Shown: piece by piece, positions 15,540-20,653 of the stretch | Numbering within the stretch: the first letter of the stretch is position 1 | Layout: the number at the start of each line of letters is the position of its first letter | Assembly: GCA_002316795.1 (NCBI GenBank) | Contig: DCEE01000020.1 | Span: 93,924-114,576 of the forward strand | Reading direction: 5' to 3' | Length of the DNA stretch: 20,653 bases | Source: Synergistaceae bacterium UBA1037 | GTDB lineage: Bacteria; Synergistota; Synergistia; Synergistales; Synergistaceae | Translations under genes and position numbers: made by a program | Notes under the pieces: generated by a model | What the model was told of the DNA's origin: nothing | What the model saw: only the letters and a program-made list of their open reading frames with translations | The model's database searches: none

Positions 15540-16436
15540 GTGGACCAGAACTCCAAAGGAATAATCGCCCTTTTTTCAGCCTACATCATCTGGGGGGCAA
15601 TGCCAATATACTGGAAGGCCATCGAAGCTGTCTCTTCGTTTGAGATACTTGGACACCGCGTGGTATGGTCAGTTGTTTTTACTTCCGTTCTTATCGCGTT
15701 CAATAAAAACTGGCAAATCTTTAAAAAAATGCTCAGATCTGGGAAAAGAGATCTGTTCTGGCTGGCTGTAGGAGGCTTCCTCATCTCTTTCAACTGGGGC
15801 CTATATATATGGGCAGTCAATGACGGAAGGGTCCTTGAGACAAGCCTTGGATACTTTATCAACCCGCTTCTGAGCATGTTTTTGGGGATGATTTTCTTTA
15901 AAGAAAAACTTAACAGGATACAGACTCTGGCACTGGCACTGGCTGTCCTCGGCGTATCCATCGAGCTTGCCGCGGCAGGCTCACTGCCTCTCGTCTCCCT
16001 TGGCCTCGCTCTCTCTTTCGGCCTTTACGGCGTCCTTAAAAAGACAGTCAGAGTGAGCCCTGAAATAGCTCTCTTCACAGAGACTCTGACAGTGACCCCA
16101 TTTGCGATGGCCTGGCTTATTTTTCTGCAAAAAGAGGGTGCTTCGTCTTTCCCATATGACAGCATGACGAACCTTATGCTGGCAGGCTCAGGGATAATGA
16201 CTTCAATACCCCTGCTCATGTTCGCTTACGGGGCGTCACGCGTTCCGCTGACGACCGTAGGCTTTGTGCAGTACGCCACCCCCACGCTGAGCTTTGCGGT
16301 CGGATTGCTGATATTCAAAGAAGATATCCATATAAACAGGGTCTTTACCTTTATGTTTATATGGGCTGCCCTTGCCATGTATTCGGCGGATCTCATCTTT
16401 TCAGGCAGAAAGAGCGCTAAGAAAGACAACTCCTGA
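15540..16436 (+). CDS. rarD: RarD-type permease, EamA/DMT superfamily
   Basis: Inner-membrane carrier of the drug/metabolite transporter superfamily; substrates of RarD proteins are not settled. The 298-residue protein has about ten predicted membrane helices in two EamA repeats, and the RarD-typical start SKGIIALFSAYIIWGAMPIY then YWKAI. FNWGLYIWAVN (about 84-94), SLGYFINPL and the second-repeat stretches LMFAYGASRVPLTTVGFVQY and PTLSFAVGLLIFKE also fit. The start is GTG (15540-15542) with GGAGG 11 nt upstream. It is divergent from the amidohydrolase operon and is followed by 113 nt before the TetR gene, which has its own strong promoter, so rarD is probably monocistronic. Confidence 0.93.
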   Translation: MDQNSKGIIALFSAYIIWGAMPIYWKAIEAVSSFEILGHRVVWSVVFTSVLIAFNKNWQIFKKMLRSGKRDLFWLAVGGFLISFNWGLYIWAVNDGRVLETSLGYFINPLLSMFLGMIFFKEKLNRIQTLALALAVLGVSIELAAAGSLPLVSLGLALSFGLYGVLKKTVRVSPEIALFTETLTVTPFAMAWLIFLQKEGASSFPYDSMTNLMLAGSGIMTSIPLLMFAYGASRVPLTTVGFVQYATPTLSFAVGLLIFKEDIHINRVFTFMFIWAALAMYSADLIFSGRKSAKKDNS

Positions 16437-16489
16437 CTTTTTCTTTTCAATTTCTTTCCGGCCCGGGTAAGATCGACCCTTTTCTGCTA

Positions 16490-16519
16490 TTGACTTACAT
16501 ACCCTAGAGTATGTATAAT
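16490..16519 (+). promoter_or_regulatory. Strong sigma70-type promoter of the TetR-efflux operon
   Basis: TTGACT (16490-16495, 5/6 match) and a perfect TATAAT (16514-16519) are separated by 18 nt, 30 nt before the GTG start of the TetR gene. It is the best promoter in the window. Its spacer is filled by a palindrome that overlaps the -10 box. Confidence 0.8.
16496..16515. promoter_or_regulatory. Palindromic operator, likely bound by the adjacent TetR regulator
   Basis: TACATACCCTAGAGTATGTA is a 20-bp inverted repeat with 7-bp perfect outer arms (TACATAC/GTATGTA) and one mismatched pair inside. It starts directly after the -35 box and enters the first two bases of the -10 box, so binding would block polymerase. 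The outer TACATAC...GTATGTA resembles the arms of the E. coli AcrR operator. Confidence 0.75.
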
Positions 16520-16549
16520 TCGCTATGCAATTTTTTATAAGGATGTGAT

Positions 16550-17173
16550 GTGTTGCCTAGAAAGACCAAGGAAGATTCCCAATTGACCAGAAGCAGGCTC
16601 CTTGAGTCGGCCCTTGATGTCTTCTCAGAGAAGAGCTTTGCCGATGTGACTCTGAGCGAGATAGCGGAGAGGGTCGGCATGACTAAGGGAGCTCTCTACT
16701 GGCACTTTAAAAACAAAAACGATATTTTTCTGAAGCTGGTGGCAGAGATATGCCTTGATGCGGAGAGGCAGTTTTCGGAAAAATACGGCGAACCGAAAAC
16801 ATTGGCCGACCTCAGAGATCATTACAAGAGAAGACTTGTTCCACCGGACAAAAACGACAGGTTTATGAAGATCCATGCGCTGATGCTGAGGAGGTTCGAA
16901 TGGCCCGAAGAAGTGCAGTCGAATATATTCAACATCCTTAAAGACCAGATAAAAAGGGAAAAAAAGATGGTGAACGAGATCCTTCTGAAGTCACGGGAGG
17001 AAGATATCATCAGGCAGGACATACTGACAGAGGATGTCGCCGGAGCGATAACGTCGGTATTTTACGGCCTCTTCATACTGGCGCTGAATGAGATAGTTGC
17101 CGAAGACCTCTCAAAGTACGCTGATTATATCTGTGACGCTTTCAGGAAAGACCTGACAGCAAAAGAAGACTGA
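16550..17173 (+). CDS. TetR/AcrR-family transcriptional repressor of the RND pump
   Basis: Ligand-responsive DNA-binding repressor expected to control itself and the downstream pump genes. The 207-residue protein has a TetR N-terminal domain starting at TRSRLLESALDVF (13-25). The helix-turn-helix lies at about 35-54 (LSEIAERVGMTKGALYWHFK), and GALYWHFKNKND is characteristic of AcrR/TtgR-type efflux regulators. The variable C-terminal ligand domain ends in a long helix (about 150-200). The start is GTG (16550-16552) with AAGGA 6 nt upstream; a TTG at 16553 is the alternative. It is followed by 33 nt and then the membrane fusion protein gene, on the same strand and without a terminator. The promoter carries a palindrome that fits autoregulation. 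Confidence 0.94.
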   Translation: MLPRKTKEDSQLTRSRLLESALDVFSEKSFADVTLSEIAERVGMTKGALYWHFKNKNDIFLKLVAEICLDAERQFSEKYGEPKTLADLRDHYKRRLVPPDKNDRFMKIHALMLRRFEWPEEVQSNIFNILKDQIKREKKMVNEILLKSREEDIIRQDILTEDVAGAITSVFYGLFILALNEIVAEDLSKYADYICDAFRKDLTAKED

Positions 17174-17206
17174 ACATTTTTATTAAGAAAGAGCAGGTGC
17201 GCATAT

Positions 17207-18475
17207 ATGACATCACTTGGTGAAGATGGAAAGATTCGGATCAACAACCCTAAACACAGAGGCGGGCTGATCAAAACAGCGGCAGTCCTGGCAATTGCGG
17301 TCCTGATCGGATTCGCGCTCAAAAGCCACTTCAGCCCTGACGCTTCGGCGAAGCGGGCAAACATGCAGCCGCAGGCCCCTGCCGTAGTACTGTACAATGT
17401 GAGCGAAAAGACTCTCTCATCGAGCCGCAGTTTCATTGGCAGGGTCGAAGCCATACAGAGCGTTTCCCTAAGGCCACAGGTCTCGGGGGAGATCATGAAG
17501 GTGAACTTCAAAGAAGGTTCTTTCGTAAAAGCGGGGCAGATCCTTTTTACAATAGACAGCAGCAACTATCAGGCTACCGTCGACCTGAGAAGAGCGGAGC
17601 TTGAACAGGCCCAGGCGTCTCTGACCAAGTCAGAAAAATATCTTGCCCGCGTAAAGTCAGCGGACAAACGGAGCATTTCAGCCAGCGACATAGATGCTGC
17701 AGAGAGCGCATTCCTCCAGGCAAAGGCGGGTGTTTCGCAGGCAAAGGCAGCTTTGAAGCTTGCTGAAATAGATCTTGCCCATACCCGGATCTTGTCTCCT
17801 ATCACAGGCCGGACAGGCGCAGCGGCCTACACTAAGGGCAACTACGTGACACCCGCTTCGGGAGCACTTGCAACGATAATACAAACCGATCCCGTACGTG
17901 TTTCATTTGCCCTTCCTGACAAAGACTACCTGGATCAGCTGGAACTATTCAGGAAAAACGGGCCTGTCTACCGTACCACCCTTGTGTTGTCCAACGGAAG
18001 AGAGCTCGACATACAGGGTGAAAGGGATTTTGAAAGCAACAAAGTGGACGACAGGACCGGGACCATTGAAATGGTGATACGCTTTCCTAATCCGGAAGGG
18101 ATACTTATCCCCGGCTCTATGGTGCGGATCGGGACAAGACCGATTGAGAACGATCCCAGCATGATCATCCCGCAGGAATCCATTCTTGCAGACTCTCAGG
18201 GAAGCTATGTCTACACGGTCGATGAAAAGAACATTGCACACCAGACAAGGATAGAACTCGGAGAAGAGGTCGGGACGATGCGCAAGGTCACTAAGGGGCT
18301 GAAGCAGAATGACAGGGTGATCCGCATCGGACTCCAGAACGTCCGTCCCGAGACCCCTGTGGCTCCTGCAAAAATTGGGACTGAGACCAAGACAGCCGCT
18401 GAGATAGCCGGAATGTCGGAGGAAGAGGCCCTGGCTTCGGAGACAGCTTCTTCGGATAAAAAAGAAGGAAACTAA
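17207..18475 (+). CDS. RND efflux periplasmic adaptor (membrane fusion protein, AcrA/MexA type)
   Basis: Periplasmic adaptor that links the inner-membrane RND pump to an outer-membrane channel. The 422-residue protein is anchored by an N-terminal hydrophobic segment at about 21-38 (LIKTAAVLAIAVLIGFAL); there is no lipobox Cys, so it is not a lipoprotein. The first biotinyl-lipoyl-like half follows (SLRPQVSGEIMKVNFKEGSF). Next are an alpha-helical coiled-coil hairpin (about 125-195, rich in Ala, Lys, Gln) and the second lipoyl half (ILSPITGRTGAAAYTKGNYV). A beta-barrel and membrane-proximal domain (about 225-380) are followed by an acidic, Ala/Thr-rich tail. A modest AGGTG site precedes the ATG. 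One nt separates its stop from the pump gene. Confidence 0.94.
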   Translation: MTSLGEDGKIRINNPKHRGGLIKTAAVLAIAVLIGFALKSHFSPDASAKRANMQPQAPAVVLYNVSEKTLSSSRSFIGRVEAIQSVSLRPQVSGEIMKVNFKEGSFVKAGQILFTIDSSNYQATVDLRRAELEQAQASLTKSEKYLARVKSADKRSISASDIDAAESAFLQAKAGVSQAKAALKLAEIDLAHTRILSPITGRTGAAAYTKGNYVTPASGALATIIQTDPVRVSFALPDKDYLDQLELFRKNGPVYRTTLVLSNGRELDIQGERDFESNKVDDRTGTIEMVIRFPNPEGILIPGSMVRIGTRPIENDPSMIIPQESILADSQGSYVYTVDEKNIAHQTRIELGEEVGTMRKVTKGLKQNDRVIRIGLQNVRPETPVAPAKIGTETKTAAEIAGMSEEEALASETASSDKKEGN

Positions 18476-18476
18476 G

Positions 18477-20653
18477 ATGTTTTCGAAATTTTTCATCAAA
18501 CGACCCAGATTTGCAATGGTCATAGCCATAGTACTGGCTCTGGCCGGATCGATAAGCGCCTTCAGACTGCCGGTCGCACAGTATCCTGATGTCACACCTC
18601 CGCAGATAAGCGTCAGCACCTCATACCGGGGAGCAGATGCCGCCACCCTTGCGAACACTGTCGCCGCTCCGCTTGAAGAGCAGATGAACGGTGTCGACGG
18701 GATGATCTACATGAGCTCGACATCAGACAACAGCGGTAATTACGAACTGGCGATAACTTTTGAGATGGGTACCGACCCCGACATGGCCCTTGTCAAAGTG
18801 CAGAACCGTGTCCAGCAGGCAACGCCTATGCTGCCGAGCGAGGTCACGGCACAGGGTATAACTGTTGAGTCAAGATTCTCAGACACACTGGGATTTGTAG
18901 GAATTATCTCGCCCAACGGAACCAAGGACGGGGCATTCCTCATGGACTACGCTGAAAATAATGTAAAAAACGTTTTTAAGCGTGTTCCGGGGATGGGAGA
19001 CTGCAGAGTATTCGGATCCAAATACAGCATACGCATCTGGCTCGATCCCGAGCGTATAGCCTCGATGGGGATCAGCATCAACGATGTTTCCTCCGCCATA
19101 AAGAGCCAGAACAGACAGGCTTCGATCGGTTCGATCGGGACTGCGCCCGCAAAGACTGATCAGCCTCTTGTCTATTCATTGACTGCCAGGGGGCGCCTCA
19201 ACTCAGTAAGTGAGTTTGAGAACATAATCCTGCGTACCACAGCTGAGGGCGGACTGGTAAAGCTTAAGGACGTCTCCAGGATCGAACTGGGTTCCGAGAC
19301 ATACGCATTTGACGCGACATTCAACGGCAGTCCGGCTGCAATGATGCTTCTGACCCAGTCCTCTGGCTCCAATGCACTTGATGTAATGGCGGGAGCCAAG
19401 AAAACGATCGAGGAGCTTAAGCCGCAGCTGCCGAATGACACTGAATTCGTTCTGGGCTACGACTCCACAGAATACGTGACTTCAACGATCAAAGAGATCA
19501 TAATGACGCTGTTTATGACATTCTCACTTGTCGTTTTTGTCTGCTACATCTTCCTTCAGGACCTCAGGGTCACTCTTGTCCCTGTCGCGGCGATCCCCGT
19601 TTCTCTTCTGGCAACGTTTACCGGCCTGGCAATGTTGGGCTACAGCATCAATATCCTTTCGCTCTTCGGCCTTGTCCTTGTCATCGGAACAGTTGTCGAC
19701 GACGCGATCATTGTTGTCGAACGGGTCCTTTTTATAATGGACAGAGACCACTGTGACACGGAAACGGCAACATTGCAGGCGATGAGGGACGTAACCGGTC
19801 CTATGGCGGCGACAACGCTGGTCTTCCTGGCCATATTCGTTCCGGTAGGTTTCATGGGAGGCATAACGGGGCAGATATACAGGCAGTTTGCAGTGACCAT
19901 ATCATTCTCGGTAGTCTTTTCCCTCATAGTGGCGCTTACGCTCAGCCCGGCGATGTGCGCCCATTTTCTCAAAAAGGTGCATCCTAAAAAAAGCGGTCCG
20001 CTCAAGTGGTTTAACGACGTGCTCGGCGTGTCGACCACGAAATACGTATCCGGTTCTGTCTGGCTTGCGAGGAGAAAGGCGGTCACCGTTGCAGCCCTTG
20101 CCGCAGTGATCATTGCGGCGGCATTGTCAGCCAAGTATCTGCCCACGGAATTTCTGCCTACAGAGGATCAGGGCGCGGCATTCGCGGCCATCCAGCTGCC
20201 TGAAGGGGCAAGCCTGGGAAGGACACAGGCTGTAATGGACAAACTCATCCCCCAGATAAAGGATATACCCGGAGTAAAATTTGCAATGGGAATAAAAGGT
20301 TACAGCATAATAGGCGGATCAAGCGAAAATATGGGTTCCATAATAGTTCCGCTTGAACACTGGGAGGATAGAAAGAGGAAAGAGAAAAGCCTTCAGAACA
20401 TCGTCGGCAGGATCGTAGCGATAGGAGCGTCAGTTCCCGAGGCTCAGATAAACGTGTTCACCCCCCCGGCAATACAGGGTCTTGGAGTTAGCGGAGGCAT
20501 CGATATGCGTCTTCAGTCACGCATGGAGAATGACCCGGAGAGGATGGCGATGGTCCTAAGGGATTTCGTAGGGAAGGTAAACCAGATCCCGGAAGTTCTC
20601 TATGCGTACAGCACTTACACGTCAAACACGCCTCATCTGTTCCTGGACATCGA
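18477..20653 (+). CDS. RND multidrug efflux pump, HAE1/AcrB family (partial, C-terminus beyond window)
   Basis: Inner-membrane proton-driven pump subunit that expels hydrophobic and amphiphilic compounds through the adaptor to the outer membrane. 725 codons are present of about 1030 expected, with no stop or frameshift seen. It starts MFSKFFIKRPRFAMVIAI (TM1), then AQYPDVTPPQISVSTSYRGA. The TM4 proton-relay pair is Asp408-Asp409 (GTVVDDAIIVVE), matching AcrB Asp407/408. The RND motifs around TM5-6 (ATTLVFLAIFVPVGFMGG) and SLIVALTLSPAMCAHFL follow, and then the second periplasmic loop (FLPTEDQGAAF). AAGGAAA precedes the ATG. No outer-membrane channel gene is visible before the edge. Confidence 0.96.
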   Translation, partial: MFSKFFIKRPRFAMVIAIVLALAGSISAFRLPVAQYPDVTPPQISVSTSYRGADAATLANTVAAPLEEQMNGVDGMIYMSSTSDNSGNYELAITFEMGTDPDMALVKVQNRVQQATPMLPSEVTAQGITVESRFSDTLGFVGIISPNGTKDGAFLMDYAENNVKNVFKRVPGMGDCRVFGSKYSIRIWLDPERIASMGISINDVSSAIKSQNRQASIGSIGTAPAKTDQPLVYSLTARGRLNSVSEFENIILRTTAEGGLVKLKDVSRIELGSETYAFDATFNGSPAAMMLLTQSSGSNALDVMAGAKKTIEELKPQLPNDTEFVLGYDSTEYVTSTIKEIIMTLFMTFSLVVFVCYIFLQDLRVTLVPVAAIPVSLLATFTGLAMLGYSINILSLFGLVLVIGTVVDDAIIVVERVLFIMDRDHCDTETATLQAMRDVTGPMAATTLVFLAIFVPVGFMGGITGQIYRQFAVTISFSVVFSLIVALTLSPAMCAHFLKKVHPKKSGPLKWFNDVLGVSTTKYVSGSVWLARRKAVTVAALAAVIIAAALSAKYLPTEFLPTEDQGAAFAAIQLPEGASLGRTQAVMDKLIPQIKDIPGVKFAMGIKGYSIIGGSSENMGSIIVPLEHWEDRKRKEKSLQNIVGRIVAIGASVPEAQINVFTPPAIQGLGVSGGIDMRLQSRMENDPERMAMVLRDFVGKVNQIPEVLYAYSTYTSNTPHLFLDI

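Noticed and set aside
16465..16483. Terminator after rarD (GGGT-loop-ACCC followed by TTTT)
   Set aside because: The stem is only 4 bp with a 7-nt loop, too weak to call although the position is reasonable.
17945..18658. Long minus-strand open frame across the adaptor/pump junction
   Set aside because: It is antisense to two clearly recognised RND genes and shows no family motifs.

Overview
This 20.65 kb chromosomal window is densely coding and comes from a Gram-negative-type bacterium. A lipid A-type acyltransferase and an RND tripartite-type efflux system both imply an outer membrane. GC content is moderate. Several genes use TTG or GTG starts preceded by strong GGAGG-type ribosome-binding sites. 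The gene mix (M20 amidohydrolase, CitC/CitX, dCMP deaminase, beta-CASP hydrolase) would fit an anaerobic, amino-acid-using lineage such as Synergistota. That placement is an impression from the proteins, not a proof. There are no rRNA or tRNA genes, CRISPR arrays, insertion sequences or phage genes.

Left part (1-6031), mostly minus strand. An iron-dependent alcohol dehydrogenase runs off the left edge and is preceded in the same transcription unit by a type IV prepilin peptidase. A tiny 4-oxalocrotonate tautomerase gene lies divergently on the plus strand and ends tail-to-tail, with a 4-nt overlap, against a lipid A acyltransferase gene. Next come tyrS and a gene for a 513-residue membrane-anchored protein of unknown function that has its own recognisable -10 box.

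Middle part (6128-10927), minus strand, one tight run of five genes read right to left: dCMP deaminase, HD-domain hydrolase, LuxR-type response regulator, HisKA_3 sensor kinase, and a beta-CASP metallo-beta-lactamase-fold ribonuclease-like protein. Gaps are 0 to about 40 nt and the two-component genes overlap. A 232-nt non-coding leader precedes the first gene.

Right-middle part (11160-15405), minus strand, a four-gene unit: M20 amidohydrolase, AMP-forming acyl-CoA ligase, citC, citX. CitC and CitX mature the acyl carrier subunit of citrate lyase, but no citDEF or citG genes are present here. Both upstream enzymes carry substitutions at residues that are normally catalytic: Gly for the general-base Glu in the amidohydrolase, and Glu for the conserved C-terminal Lys in the ligase. 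This unit is the most unusual part of the window.

Right end (15540-20653), plus strand: a RarD-type EamA permease, then a TetR-family regulator, a membrane fusion protein and an RND pump that runs off the right edge. A 20-bp near-perfect palindrome sits exactly in the spacer of a strong sigma70-type promoter in front of the TetR gene, and is the likely operator for autoregulated control of the pump.
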